DNA from: Betaproteobacteria bacterium
GTDB taxonomy: Bacteria; Pseudomonadota; Gammaproteobacteria; Burkholderiales; UBA3065
Assembly (NCBI GenBank): GCA_009923755.1
Contig: RFSW01000007.1
Coordinates: 1 to 32,830, forward strand
Direction: 5' to 3'
DNA: 32,830 nt
The translations under genes and the position numbers were made by a program. Position 1 is the first letter of the stretch. The number at the start of each line of letters is the position of its first letter. Under the pieces are notes generated by a model, which worked only from the letters and a program-made list of their open reading frames with translations, did no database searches and was not told where the DNA came from. This document shows, piece after piece, positions 11,989-21,509 of this stretch.

Positions 11989-13052
11989 GGCGGCGCGGCA
12001 GCAAAGGCCACCACGTGGTCGGCGGCGATGCGGATACCGATGCGCGAACCGATGGCGTGGTCGTGATGGCTCGGTACCAGAGCCAGGGCCTGCACGCCGC
12101 CGTCGAGCTCGAGTGTGTAGAGGATCTGTGCGCCGCGGAACGCCTTGCGCAGCACGCGCGCGGTGTGCGGGCTGTCGTCATCATGGATGACATCGTCCGG
12201 GCGCAGCAGCACCTGCACCGGGCCGGCGGGCGGTCGCGGATGGTCGTCGGGTGCCGGCATGCTGCCGGCAGCCACCCGGCCAAACGGCATCTGCACGTCG
12301 CCCTGCGCCAGCATGTGTGCATCCACCATCACGCCCTCGCCGATAAAGCCGGCGACGAAGGGATTGGCAGGCCAGTGATAGATGTCGTAGGGCGGCGCCC
12401 ATTGCTGCAGGCGCCCGGCTTCGAGGATGCCGATGTGGTCGGCCATGGCGAACGCCTCGCCCTGGTCGTGCGTCACCAACAAGGCGGTGGCACCGCGCTC
12501 GCGCAGCAGATCGGCGACTTCGCGCGCCAGGCTGTCGCGCAATTCGGGATCCAGATTGGAGAACGGTTCGTCGAGCAGCAGCAACTCCGGCTCCGGTGCC
12601 AGCGCCCGCGCCAGGGCTACCCGCTGCTGCTGGCCGCCCGAGAGCTCGTGTGGCCATGCAGCCTCCATGCCGGCGAGGCCCACCACCTCGAGCCAGAACG
12701 CCACCCGCCGCGCCCGCTCGCTGTCGCTGAGCCGGTGCAGACCGAAGCCGACGTTGCCACCCACGCGTAGATGCGGGAACAGCGCGTAGTCCTGGAACAC
12801 CATGCCGATGCGGCGCGCTTCTGGCGGAAGGGTGTGCCCCACGCGACTGACGCAGTGGCCGGCGAGCTGGATCTCGCCGGCAAGCAGGGGCTCGAAGCCG
12901 GCGATCGCACGCAGCACAGTGGTCTTGCCGCAGCCCGAGGGGCCGAGCAGGCAGCCGATGTCGCCGCGCTCGAGCGTGAGGTCGAGCGCACTCACCACCG
13001 TACGTTCGCGGTAGCCCAGGCTGACCGAGCGCAATTCGAGCTGGCTGCTCAT
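11985..13052 (-). CDS. fbpC: Fe(III)-type ABC transporter ATP-binding protein
   Basis: Walker A LLGPSGCGKTTVLRAIAGFEPLLAGEI, signature ELSGGQQQRVALARALAPEPELLLLDEPFSNLD, C-terminal TOBE-like region; next to matching permease and binding protein. Confidence 0.88.
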   Translation of the reverse strand: MSSQLELRSVSLGYRERTVVSALDLTLERGDIGCLLGPSGCGKTTVLRAIAGFEPLLAGEIQLAGHCVSRVGHTLPPEARRIGMVFQDYALFPHLRVGGNVGFGLHRLSDSERARRVAFWLEVVGLAGMEAAWPHELSGGQQQRVALARALAPEPELLLLDEPFSNLDPELRDSLAREVADLLRERGATALLVTHDQGEAFAMADHIGILEAGRLQQWAPPYDIYHWPANPFVAGFIGEGVMVDAHMLAQGDVQMPFGRVAAGSMPAPDDHPRPPAGPVQVLLRPDDVIHDDDSPHTARVLRKAFRGAQILYTLELDGGVQALALVPSHHDHAIGSRIGIRIAADHVVAFAAAPP

Positions 13053-13053
13053 A

Positions 13054-14754
13054 TCAAGTCGCTATGGCCTTCACAGCGGGTTCGCGGGCGGGTGTCGGCA
13101 TGGCGGCGCGGGTTTGGCGGTCGAGCAGGATGAGGGGCAGCAGGCCGGTGGCGACGAGTGCCAGCGACGGCAGCGCCGCCGCCTCCCATTGGCCTTCGGA
13201 CGTCAATTCAAAGATACGGACTGCCAGCGTATCCCAGCCGAACGGCCGGGTCATCAGGGTGATCGGCATCTCCTTCATCACGTCGACCAGCACCAGCGCG
13301 GCGGCTGTCAGCAAAGACGGCGCCAGCAGCGGCAGATGGACACGCAGCAGCCGCCGTCGGCTGTTTGCACCGAGGCTGCGCGCGGCGTCATCGAGCGAGT
13401 GGCCGATGCGCGACATGCCCGCCTCCACCGGGCCGGACCCGACGGCGAGGAAGCGCGCGACATAGGCGAACAGGATCGCCACCAGCGTCCCGCCGATGCG
13501 CCAGTCGATGCCGGTGATGGCCGGCAGGAGACGGTCGGCAAGCCCCAAGGCGACGAACACCCCCACCGCCAGTACTGCGCCGGGGATGGCGTAGCCGAGC
13601 GTCGCCACGCGAGTCGCCAGCCGGGTGACGCGCCCCGGCGACTCACGTCGCGCATACGCCAGCAGCAGCGCCGTGCCGACCACCAGCACGGCGGCCGCCG
13701 TGCCGAGTCCAAGCGTGCGCAGCGCGGCTTGCAGGCTGGTGGTGTCGATGCCGGCGCTGCTTGGCCAAGCCCACGCCAGCAATTGCGCCAGTGGCACGAC
13801 AAACGCTGGCAGCAGCACGCTCAGGCAGGCGCCGCTGGCCAGCCCCGCGCGCAGGCCCGACAGCCGCTCGCCTTCGCTGGCGCGGCTGCGGCCGCTGCTC
13901 CAGTAGCCGGCGCGGTCGCGCAACCGGTGTTCGGTCACAGCGATGACGAAGCCGATCAGCAGCAGCAGGCTGGCCAATTGCGCAGCGGTGCCGAGCGAGA
14001 ACAGACCGAACCAGCTCTTGTAAATAGCCGTGGTAAAGGTGTCGACGTTGAACACCGAGACCGTGCCGAAGTCGGCCAGCGTCTCCATCACCACCAGCAA
14101 CAGGCCGGCCGCCAACCATGGTCGGCTCATCGGCAGGGCGACTCGCCAGAACGCCTGGCGGCGGGTGAGGCCGAGACTGCGGGCCGCCTCCATGGCGCGC
14201 TGGCCCTGGCCGTCAAAGGCATTGCGGCAGAGCAGGTAGACATAGGGGTAGAGGCACAGCGTGAGCACCAGCGCGGCGCCAGCGGTGCTGCGCACCGGCG
14301 GTAGCCGGACGTCGGCGCCCAGCACGCCGCGCAGTGCAGTCTGTAGCGGGCCGGCAAAGTCGAGCAGGCCAACGGCGACAAAGGCCAGCACGTAGGCTGG
14401 CAGCGCCATCGGCAGCAGCAGCGCCCAGCTGAACAGGTCGCGCCCTGGAAAGCGATAGCGGCTCACCAGCCAGGCGAGCCCGGTGCCCAGCGCACCGGTG
14501 CCGACCACCACCAGCGTAAGCAGCAGCACTGTGTTGCCGGTCACCTGTGGCAGGACATGGTCTTGCAGGTGTTGCAGCAGTTCCGGGTCGGCATCGCCGA
14601 TGCGGGTCAGCAGCACCACCAGTGGCGCCACGACCAGCGCCGCGATGAACAATGCGAGCACTTGCCACAGGCCTTGGCGGCGCTCACCGCTGGCACCGCG
14701 TGACACGTCCGGCGTGAGTAAAGCGCCGGGCTGCGGCTCAGCGATACCCGGCAC
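13054..14754 (-). CDS. fbpB: Fe(III)-type ABC transporter permease (two-domain, FbpB/AfuB-like)
   Basis: 566 aa polytopic protein with duplicated permease domains (LPMALPAYVLAFVAVGLLDFAGPLQ; MEAARSLGLTRRQAFWRVALPMSRPWLAAG; LDDAARSLGANSRRRLLRVHLPLLAPSLL). Confidence 0.88.
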   Translation of the reverse strand: MPGIAEPQPGALLTPDVSRGASGERRQGLWQVLALFIAALVVAPLVVLLTRIGDADPELLQHLQDHVLPQVTGNTVLLLTLVVVGTGALGTGLAWLVSRYRFPGRDLFSWALLLPMALPAYVLAFVAVGLLDFAGPLQTALRGVLGADVRLPPVRSTAGAALVLTLCLYPYVYLLCRNAFDGQGQRAMEAARSLGLTRRQAFWRVALPMSRPWLAAGLLLVVMETLADFGTVSVFNVDTFTTAIYKSWFGLFSLGTAAQLASLLLLIGFVIAVTEHRLRDRAGYWSSGRSRASEGERLSGLRAGLASGACLSVLLPAFVVPLAQLLAWAWPSSAGIDTTSLQAALRTLGLGTAAAVLVVGTALLLAYARRESPGRVTRLATRVATLGYAIPGAVLAVGVFVALGLADRLLPAITGIDWRIGGTLVAILFAYVARFLAVGSGPVEAGMSRIGHSLDDAARSLGANSRRRLLRVHLPLLAPSLLTAAALVLVDVMKEMPITLMTRPFGWDTLAVRIFELTSEGQWEAAALPSLALVATGLLPLILLDRQTRAAMPTPAREPAVKAIAT

Positions 14755-15757
14755 GGTCCATCAGTCGAACCGCCGTGGCTTGCAGACGACCCGCCTCGGC
14801 GACATTCAGCGGGCTCGCCTTGAAGGTGCCCCAGGCCTTGACCGCTGCGTCCGGCGGCACCGCCGGGTTGACCGGGAACTCGAGGTTGGCGTCCGCGAAC
14901 AGATTCTGTGCCTTGGGCGAGGCCAGCCACTCGAGCAGCTTCTGCGCCTGCGCCGGGTTCTTTGCGTATCGCGTGACGCCGGCACCGGAGACGTTCACAT
15001 GGACGCCGTCACCACCCTGGTCGGCCCAGAAGATGCCAAGCGGCAGGTCGGGCTTCTTTTCCATCAGGCGGCCGAAGTAATAGGTGTTGGCGATACCCAC
15101 CGCGCATTGTCCGGCAGCCACCGCCTCGAGCATGCGGGTGTCATCGGGAAAAGGCTCGGTGGCGAGGTTGACCACCCAACCGCGAACGATCTGCTCCGCC
15201 CGGGCCTCGCCATGTTCGCTGATGAGCATGGCCACCAGCGACTGGTTGTAGACCTTCTTGCTCGAACGCAGACACAGCTTGCCGCGCCACTTCGGGTCGG
15301 CGAGGTCCTCGTAGCTCGAGAGCTGCGCGGGTTTGACCATGCGCGTGTTGTAGAACAGGGTGCGCGCGCGGATCGACAGGCCGAACCACTGCTTGCCCGG
15401 GTCACGCAATTGCGCCGGCACCGCTTTTTCCAGCGCTGGCGAGTCGATGGTGCGCAGCACACCTTCCTGTGCCGCCTGCCACAGATTGCCGGCGTCGGTG
15501 GTGATCAGCAGATCGGCCGGGGTGTTGGCGCCCTCAGCTTTGAGCCGCTCGACCAGGGCCCCCTCTTTGTCGGTAACGTACTGGATCTCGACGCCGGTCT
15601 CCTTGCTATAGGCCTCGAACATCGGCTTTATCAGCGCTTCGATGCGCGCCGAGTAGACCACCAAGCGGTCGGCGGCAATGGCCTCGCCAGACGGCGACAG
15701 GGTGAGGGTGGCAAGCAGGGCGGCCACGGCGAGAGCGGATCTGGAGGTCAAGGACAT
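14738..15757 (-). CDS. fbpA: Fe(III)-type ABC transporter substrate-binding protein
   Basis: Signal peptide; RLVVYSARIEALIKPMFEAYSKETGVEIQYVTDKEGALVERLKAEG...ADLLITTDAGNLWQA...SSKKVYNQSLVAMLI; FbpA/FutA-like. Confidence 0.9.
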   Translation of the reverse strand: MSLTSRSALAVAALLATLTLSPSGEAIAADRLVVYSARIEALIKPMFEAYSKETGVEIQYVTDKEGALVERLKAEGANTPADLLITTDAGNLWQAAQEGVLRTIDSPALEKAVPAQLRDPGKQWFGLSIRARTLFYNTRMVKPAQLSSYEDLADPKWRGKLCLRSSKKVYNQSLVAMLISEHGEARAEQIVRGWVVNLATEPFPDDTRMLEAVAAGQCAVGIANTYYFGRLMEKKPDLPLGIFWADQGGDGVHVNVSGAGVTRYAKNPAQAQKLLEWLASPKAQNLFADANLEFPVNPAVPPDAAVKAWGTFKASPLNVAEAGRLQATAVRLMDRAGYR

Positions 15758-15776
15758 GGAGCTCAGTCACTGGTGT

Positions 15777-15798
15777 GAATAAGAATGATTCGCATATT
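15777..15798 (-). promoter_or_regulatory. Fur-box-like operator upstream of fbpA
   Basis: Minus-strand AATATGCGAATCATTCTTATTC. TGCGAATCATTCTTA matches the 7-1-7 Fur consensus TGATAATnATTATCA at 10 of 14 positions, about 20 bp upstream of the fbpA start. Confidence 0.65.
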
Positions 15799-15895
15799 GG
15801 CAGAAGGGCCGTGCCGACGCAAATGCCTGGCGCATAGATACGGGGCTACGCCCCTGCACCGACGTCGCCGCGCCAGCCTCTCACCGGGTGGCCGC

Positions 15896-17167
15896 TCAGG
15901 CGCCGGCGCGGATCATGCGAATGCCAAAGAAGCCGTCGGTGCCATGTTCGTGTGGCGCGAGTTGCAGCGTCTCGGCACCGGCCAGTGCCATCGGCAGATC
16001 GGGGCACGCCTTGGTCAGCGCCGCTCCGGCGGGATCGACGTGGAAGTCTGCGCGCGCTGCGAGGAAGTCATCGACCACCTGGCGGTTCTCCTCCAGCAGG
16101 GGGCTGCAAGTGCCGTAGACCAGTACGCCGCCGGGCTTGACCAGGCGTGAGGCGGCGACGAGGATGCGGGCCTGTTTCGCTGTGAGTTCGGCGAGTCCCG
16201 CTTCCGACTGTCGAAACTTGAGATCGGGGTTGCGGCGTAAGGTGCCAAGGCCGCTGCACGGCGCGTCCACCAGCACGCGGTCGAGCTTGCCGGCCAGCTT
16301 ACCGAGCTTGGCGTCGTCTTCGTCGGCGATGCGCTGCGGCTGCACATTGCTGGCGCCGGCACGCTTGAGGCGTGGCGAGAGTTGTGCCAGCCGTTTCTCC
16401 GACACATCCAGGGCGTAGACCTGCCCGCTGTCGCGCATCTGCGCAGCCAGCAAGAGTGTCTTGCCGCCAGCGCCGGCACAGAAGTCGGCGATGTGCTCAC
16501 CGCGCCGTGCGCCGACCAGCAGGCCGAGCAACTGGCTCCCCTCGTCTTGCACCTCGACGCTACCGTCGCGGAACAGCGCGTGATCCTGCAGCGCGACCTT
16601 GTGTGCCAGACGGATGCCGATCGGTGAGAGCGGTGTGGCCGCGGCTTCGAGGCCGTCTGCCTGCAGTCTCGTCAGCGCCTCGTCGCGGCGCATACGGTAG
16701 GAATTGACGCGCAGGTCGAGCGGTGCGGCCTGTTGCATGGCGCGGCCGAAGGCCAGTGCCCATGCCTCGCCATGTGCGGCAGTCAGGCGCGTCCACGCCC
16801 AGGCGGGCAAGTCGGCCGCTGCCGACGCTGGTGCGGCTTCGCCGCCGCTCACGCCAGCCAGCCACTCGCGGTCGGTTGGCTTGAGCAGCCCCTCGAGGGC
16901 GCGGCCGGAAAGACCGAGCACGCGTTTGAGGCTGAGTGCCAGCAGGCGGCGCGCGTTGTCGCCGTCGTCGGGCGCCAGCCAGCGCAGCCACACCAGCCGT
17001 CGCAGGGTGGCGAACACCGTTTCGGCGATCAGCGCGCGATCACGCTGACCGAGCTTGGCGTTGCGCTGAAAGAAATGCCGGAGCACGCGGTCGGCTGGAT
17101 GCTCGAAACGCAGCACCTCGCGCATGACCAGGACCAGTTGTTCAAATTGCGCGGGTGTAGGAGTCAT
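15896..17167 (-). CDS. RsmB/NOP-family class I SAM-dependent RNA (cytosine-5) methyltransferase
   Basis: VQDEGSQLLGLLVGARRGEHIADFCAGAGGKTLLLAAQM...VLVDAPCSGLGTLRRNPDLKFR...GGVLVYGTCSPLLEENRQVVDDFL. Confidence 0.92.
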   Translation of the reverse strand: MTPTPAQFEQLVLVMREVLRFEHPADRVLRHFFQRNAKLGQRDRALIAETVFATLRRLVWLRWLAPDDGDNARRLLALSLKRVLGLSGRALEGLLKPTDREWLAGVSGGEAAPASAAADLPAWAWTRLTAAHGEAWALAFGRAMQQAAPLDLRVNSYRMRRDEALTRLQADGLEAAATPLSPIGIRLAHKVALQDHALFRDGSVEVQDEGSQLLGLLVGARRGEHIADFCAGAGGKTLLLAAQMRDSGQVYALDVSEKRLAQLSPRLKRAGASNVQPQRIADEDDAKLGKLAGKLDRVLVDAPCSGLGTLRRNPDLKFRQSEAGLAELTAKQARILVAASRLVKPGGVLVYGTCSPLLEENRQVVDDFLAARADFHVDPAGAALTKACPDLPMALAGAETLQLAPHEHGTDGFFGIRMIRAGA

Positions 17168-17230
17168 CGATGCGGCGTTGTCTCGGCGTGAGGGTGAGGG
17201 CGGCGGGCAGGGTGGGCGCCGGGGCCGGCG

Positions 17231-18289
17231 TCAGGGCTCGAACCGCAGTTCGGTGAGCACCTGCTCGAACTTGTTGCCGAGGCGGTCGTACAGGCGCATG
17301 CGGATGGGCAGATAAGGCGGCTGATGTTGCAGCCAGACTTCGGCTTCGGTCTCGGCGCCGATGCGCTGGTAGTAGTAGGCCTCCATCTCCCCGGCCGGCA
17401 CCTTGATCTTGACTGTCTGCGGTGCGCTGAAACTGTAGTCGCGCTGGCGCTTGATGGTCACCAAAGGAATCGAGATGGCGTCAGCCGGCAGCAGGGGCAG
17501 TTGGTGCAGAAAGCTCATCAGATCCTGAGTACCGGGCACCAGGTCGAACTCGCGTGAGACGCCCTTGGCCGTGTTCACCAGCGCCTTGCCGGCAGACCAG
17601 TCGAATCGGATGACGTCGAGTTTGTCCGCGCTGCCGCGCTCGAAGGTGTAGCGATCCGGTTTGAGCCCTTCGGGACCAATGCGGCCCTCACTGGTCTGCT
17701 TGTATTCGCCGCCGAAGAACATGGCCGCGATGCCACTGGCGGTGCCTATGGTCTCGATGCGGTAGCGGTCGCCCTCCTTGCGCCAGCGCCACACCACCTC
17801 GCCTACCTTGCCTTCGCCACGCAGAACGTTGAAGCGCAGATCGGCGGTACGGGCGAGGCCGGCACTGGCGAGCAGCGCCGGGGGCTCTTCGGGGGGGGGC
17901 TCTTCGGCGACAACGGGCGCCTGTTCGGGCGGCGGTTCAGGTGGCGGCGTCTCGGCCGCTGTCGGGGCGCCGTTGCCGGGAGGCGCCGGCGATCCGGTGT
18001 CGGCTGACGGCGCCTCGGACGCAGTCACCGGCGAGTCGTTCGCTATCGGCTCCGCCGCTTGGGGCTGTGCAGCCGCTGGGGCAACGGCGGGTTTTGCCAC
18101 GCGCGGCTTGGGTGGCAGCCGGCGCGGGGGCAGGGCGGCGGGCGGTGGCGTCTCGCTGCGCAACTCGACGGCAAGCGGCTCGCTATCGCCGTCGTCCGTC
18201 ACGGCCGTCGGCCATACCGCCATCAGCGCAAGATGCGCTGCCAGGGACAGGGTTGCGGCAAGCGCGATCAGCCGTTCGCTGCGTCGCAT
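17231..18289 (-). CDS. DUF3108 domain-containing protein with proline/glutamate-rich TonB-like N-terminal linker
   Basis: N-terminal TM segment, PPPEPPPEQAPVVAEEPPPEEPP linker, then LRFNVLRGEGKVGEVVWRWRKEGDRYRIETIGTASGIAAMFFGGEYKQTSEGRIGPEGLKPDRYTFERG typical of DUF3108. Confidence 0.82.
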   Translation of the reverse strand: MRRSERLIALAATLSLAAHLALMAVWPTAVTDDGDSEPLAVELRSETPPPAALPPRRLPPKPRVAKPAVAPAAAQPQAAEPIANDSPVTASEAPSADTGSPAPPGNGAPTAAETPPPEPPPEQAPVVAEEPPPEEPPALLASAGLARTADLRFNVLRGEGKVGEVVWRWRKEGDRYRIETIGTASGIAAMFFGGEYKQTSEGRIGPEGLKPDRYTFERGSADKLDVIRFDWSAGKALVNTAKGVSREFDLVPGTQDLMSFLHQLPLLPADAISIPLVTIKRQRDYSFSAPQTVKIKVPAGEMEAYYYQRIGAETEAEVWLQHQPPYLPIRMRLYDRLGNKFEQVLTELRFEP

Positions 18290-18302
18290 CGCCAGGGCGT
18301 CC

Positions 18303-18935
18303 TCAACACGCCGGGTACCGGGCTGGTGCGGGCCAGGTCAGGACATCGCGCCAGCGCACGCGCCCGCCCTCCAGCGCGAAGGCGTCCTTGCACCACGCCT
18401 GCAGCACCGCCGGGTAGAGCCGGTGCTCCTCCACCAGAACCCGGGCCGCAAGGGCGTCAGCGTCGTCATCGGGGAGGACCGGCACGGCCGCCTGCGCGAT
18501 GATCGGGCCCTCGTCCATGCCTTCGGTAACGTAGTGCACGGTGCAGCCATGCACGCGGCAGCCCCGCTCGATGGCGCGTGCATGCGTATCGAGGCCGGTG
18601 AAGGCAGGCAACAGGGCAGGGTGGATGTTGACCATGCGCCCGGCGAAGCGGCGGATGAAGTCGGCGGTGAGCAGCCGCATGAAACCAGCCATCACGATCA
18701 AGTCCGGCTGGTGCGTCTCGATGGCATCGCCGAGCGCCGCATCGAACGCCTCGCGACCGCTAAAGGTGGTGTGGTCGACCACCTGCGTGGCGATGCCGTG
18801 TTGTGCCGCAAAGACCAAGCCTGCCGCGTCGGGCCGGTTGGAGATCACGGCCGCGACGGTGCATGGCAGCCTGGCATCGACCAGCGCGCGCAGGTTACTG
18901 CCGCGGCCGGAGATGAGAATGACGATGCGCTTCAT
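18303..18935 (-). CDS. purN: Phosphoribosylglycinamide formyltransferase
   Basis: MKRIVILISGRGSNLRALVDA...LIVMAGFMRLLTADFIRRFAGRMVNIHPALLPAFTGLDTHARAIERGCRVHGCTVHYVTEGMDEGPIIAQAAVPV. Confidence 0.97.
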   Translation of the reverse strand: MKRIVILISGRGSNLRALVDARLPCTVAAVISNRPDAAGLVFAAQHGIATQVVDHTTFSGREAFDAALGDAIETHQPDLIVMAGFMRLLTADFIRRFAGRMVNIHPALLPAFTGLDTHARAIERGCRVHGCTVHYVTEGMDEGPIIAQAAVPVLPDDDADALAARVLVEEHRLYPAVLQAWCKDAFALEGGRVRWRDVLTWPAPARYPAC

Positions 18936-18999
18936 GCGCATCGGACACGCCGCGCCGCGCCATGGTTCGGGCGGGCCTGGCGGCGTGAGGGTGCTGCCA

Positions 19000-20031
19000 T
19001 CAGCCGATCACCGTTGGCGCCTCGCCCGGTGCTGCGCGGCCGATGCTGCCGATGGCCCAGGCGGCCAGTCCGGCGGCTTTCAGCGCGCCCAGCGCGTCGT
19101 CCACCTGGTTCGCCGCCACCACCACGCACATGCCGATGCCGCAATTGAACACGCGGTGCATCTCGTCGTCAGCCACCTGACCCTTGTCCTGCAGCCAGTC
19201 GAATACCGGTGGGCGCTGCCAGCTGCCGGCCTTGAGGCGGGCGGTGAGGCCGTCGCCGAGGATGCGCGGCAGGTTGCCGGTGATGCCGCCGCCGGTGATG
19301 TGCGCCATGCCCTTGATGGCGACCTGCCTGCGTAGCGCCAGCAACGGCTTGACGTAGATCGCGGTCGGGGTCATCAGCGTGCGGCCGAGCGTGCTGTCTC
19401 CGAATGCACTGTCAAGATCGGCACCGGCGTCGCGCACGATGCGGCGGATCAGCGAATAGCCGTTGGAGTGCGGTCCGCTCGAGGCGATACCGAGCACCAC
19501 ATCGCCGTGGCCGATGCTGTGGCCATCGAGGATCTCGCTCTTCTCCACCACACCCACCGCGAAGCCGGCCAGGTCGTATTCGCCGTCGGGGTACATGCCC
19601 GGCATCTCGGCTGTCTCTCCGCCTATGAGCGCGCAGCCGGCCAGCTCGCAGCCCTTGGCGATGCCGCCCACCACCGCTGCGGCCACGTCCACATGGAGCT
19701 TGCCGCAGGCAAAGTAGTCGAGAAAGAACAGCGGTTCGGCACCCTGCACCAGGATGTCGTTGACGCTCATCGCGACCAGGTCGATGCCCACCGTGTCGTG
19801 CGCGCCGAGCTCGAAGGCCAGCTTGAGTTTGGTGCCGACGCCGTCGGTGCCGGCGACCAGCACCGGCTCCTTGTAGCGGGCCGGCAGACCGCAGAGCGCA
19901 CCGAAGCCGCCGATGCCAGCCATCACCTCTGGCCGCAGGGTGCGTTTGGCCAGCGGTTTGATGCGCTCGACGAGTTCGTCGCCGGCGTCGATGTCGACAC
20001 CGGCGTCGCGGTAGGTCAGGGGTTGGGTCAT
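19000..20031 (-). CDS. purM: Phosphoribosylformylglycinamidine cyclo-ligase
   Basis: [26 protein letters not shown]...[52 protein letters not shown]...[24 protein letters not shown]. Confidence 0.98.
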   Translation of the reverse strand: MTQPLTYRDAGVDIDAGDELVERIKPLAKRTLRPEVMAGIGGFGALCGLPARYKEPVLVAGTDGVGTKLKLAFELGAHDTVGIDLVAMSVNDILVQGAEPLFFLDYFACGKLHVDVAAAVVGGIAKGCELAGCALIGGETAEMPGMYPDGEYDLAGFAVGVVEKSEILDGHSIGHGDVVLGIASSGPHSNGYSLIRRIVRDAGADLDSAFGDSTLGRTLMTPTAIYVKPLLALRRQVAIKGMAHITGGGITGNLPRILGDGLTARLKAGSWQRPPVFDWLQDKGQVADDEMHRVFNCGIGMCVVVAANQVDDALGALKAAGLAAWAIGSIGRAAPGEAPTVIG

Positions 20032-20073
20032 GCGAAGCTCGGTCAAAGTGGGGTGGCGCTTGGGCAAGTGCGA

Positions 20074-20079
20074 ATTCTA
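20074..20079 (-). promoter_or_regulatory. Candidate -10 element (TAGAAT) upstream of purM
   Basis: Minus-strand CGGTAGAATTCGCAC, about 43 bp upstream of the purM start; -35 not clear. Confidence 0.3.
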
Positions 20080-20102
20080 CCGTGGGGTGCAAGAATCGCC
20101 GC

Positions 20103-21368
20103 ATGACCAGCGCCTATCAGCCAAACATTCCGCACGCCAACCGCGACATCCTGCTCGGCGCTGCAGCCGGCATCGCCATCGGTCTTGGCGTGGCGCAACT
20201 GCCTGAGGGCTCCACCGCCCATGGCAGTGCCACCTGGCTCATCGGCCTGCTTGGCGGCATGTTCGTCGCCGCGCTCAAGATGCTCATGGCGCCGCTGCTG
20301 TTCGCCTCGGTGGCGGGTGGCATCCGTGCGCTGTGGGCGCAGCGCGACGCCGGCCGCATCTGGCAGACCACGCTGCTGTTCTTCGCTTTCACCGCTGCCG
20401 TTGCGGTGACCCTCGGTATCGTCGCTGCCAACCTGTTTCAGCCAGGCATCGGTCTGCCGCACGACCTGTTGCCGGTCGCGGCAGCTGCACGCGAGGCACC
20501 GGACGCCGCTGGTTTTCTGCAAAAGCTGTTGGTCGACAGTCTGCAGAATCCGTTTCGTGCGCTCACTGAGGCGGCGGTGCTGCCGCTCATCGTTGCCGCG
20601 CTGCTGCTCGGCGCCGCGGTAGGGCAGCAGCCGCAACGCTTCGCCACCTTGGGCCGACTCATCGACGAGCTGCTCGACCTCGCCCTTCTGGTGGTGGGCT
20701 GGGTCATGCGCCTGGCGCCGATCGGCATCGGTGCGCTACTGGCCAAGCTCGCCGCCACCGCGACCGCCGCCGTGTTCGGCGCGCTCGCCAAGTTCGCCGC
20801 AGTGGTGCTCGGCACCACCCTGCTGCATGGTGTGGTCACCCTGCCGCTGCTGGTGTGGCTGCTCGCCGGGGTACCGCCGTGGCGCTACTTCGCCGGCATC
20901 CGCTTGCCCATGCTCACGGCACTCGCCACCAGCAGCAGTGCGGCCACCATGCCGGTGACGCTGCGCTCAGCTGACCACGACCTGCGCATCGACCCGGCGG
21001 TGAGCCGCTTCGTCATTCCGCTCGGCACCACCGTCAACATGGACGGCACCGCGCTCTACGAGGCTGCCGCGGCACTGTTTGTGGCGCAGCTGGCCGGCAT
21101 CGAGCTCAGCCTCGCGCAGCAGGTGATCGTCGCGCTGATGGCCATGTTGGCGGCGATCGGCGCACCCGGCATCCCCAGCGCCGGCATGGTGACCATGGTG
21201 ATGGTGCTGCAGTCGGTCGGTCTGCCGGTCGAGGCCATCGCGCTGCTGCTGCCCATCGATCGTTTGCTCGATGCGGTGCGCACCATGGTCAATGTACAAG
21301 GTGATCTGGCGACCAGCCTGGTGGTCGAGCGGCTTGTGGGACGCTCGAGGCAGAGGCCGGCGGCGTAG
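20103..21368 (+). CDS. Dicarboxylate/amino acid:cation symporter (DAACS/SLC1 family)
   Basis: LKMLMAPLLFASVAGGI, LATSSSAATMPVTLR, IPLGTTVNMDGTALYEAAAALFVAQ, GIPSAGMVTMVMVLQSVGLPVEAIALLLPIDRLLDAVRTMVNVQGD. Confidence 0.93.
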   Translation: MTSAYQPNIPHANRDILLGAAAGIAIGLGVAQLPEGSTAHGSATWLIGLLGGMFVAALKMLMAPLLFASVAGGIRALWAQRDAGRIWQTTLLFFAFTAAVAVTLGIVAANLFQPGIGLPHDLLPVAAAAREAPDAAGFLQKLLVDSLQNPFRALTEAAVLPLIVAALLLGAAVGQQPQRFATLGRLIDELLDLALLVVGWVMRLAPIGIGALLAKLAATATAAVFGALAKFAAVVLGTTLLHGVVTLPLLVWLLAGVPPWRYFAGIRLPMLTALATSSSAATMPVTLRSADHDLRIDPAVSRFVIPLGTTVNMDGTALYEAAAALFVAQLAGIELSLAQQVIVALMAMLAAIGAPGIPSAGMVTMVMVLQSVGLPVEAIALLLPIDRLLDAVRTMVNVQGDLATSLVVERLVGRSRQRPAA

Positions 21369-21423
21369 TGCTGTAGCCCGCACCGTCAGCCCGGCGTTTG
21401 TGTCCTTGCAGGCTTCAGCACGC

Positions 21424-21429
21424 TAGAAT
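21424..21429 (+). promoter_or_regulatory. Candidate -10 element (TAGAAT) upstream of ndk
   Basis: CACGCTAGAATGG, 80 bp upstream of the ndk start. Confidence 0.35.
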
Positions 21430-21509
21430 GGAGAGCTTTTTCTCGACCGGCCGCATCCCGCGGTTCGCGTCGACCCCCGATCCGAGCAACGCCGCACACC
21501 GGAGTCCAT

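Noticed and set aside
13114-15778. Long plus-strand ORFs (13114-14304 and 14483-15778) opposite the iron ABC genes
   Set aside because: Gln/Arg/Ala-rich antisense translations of clear FbpA/FbpB-type genes; no independent support.
15842-15854. GGGGC-TAC-GCCCC hairpin between fbpA and the RsmB-family gene
   Set aside because: Short 5-bp stem without a T-tract, common by chance in GC-rich DNA; too weak to call a terminator or REP element.
17778-19148. 456-aa plus-strand ORF opposite DUF3108 and purN
   Set aside because: Spans the antisense of two recognisable genes; low-complexity Gly/Ser/Ala/Arg content typical of a shadow ORF.
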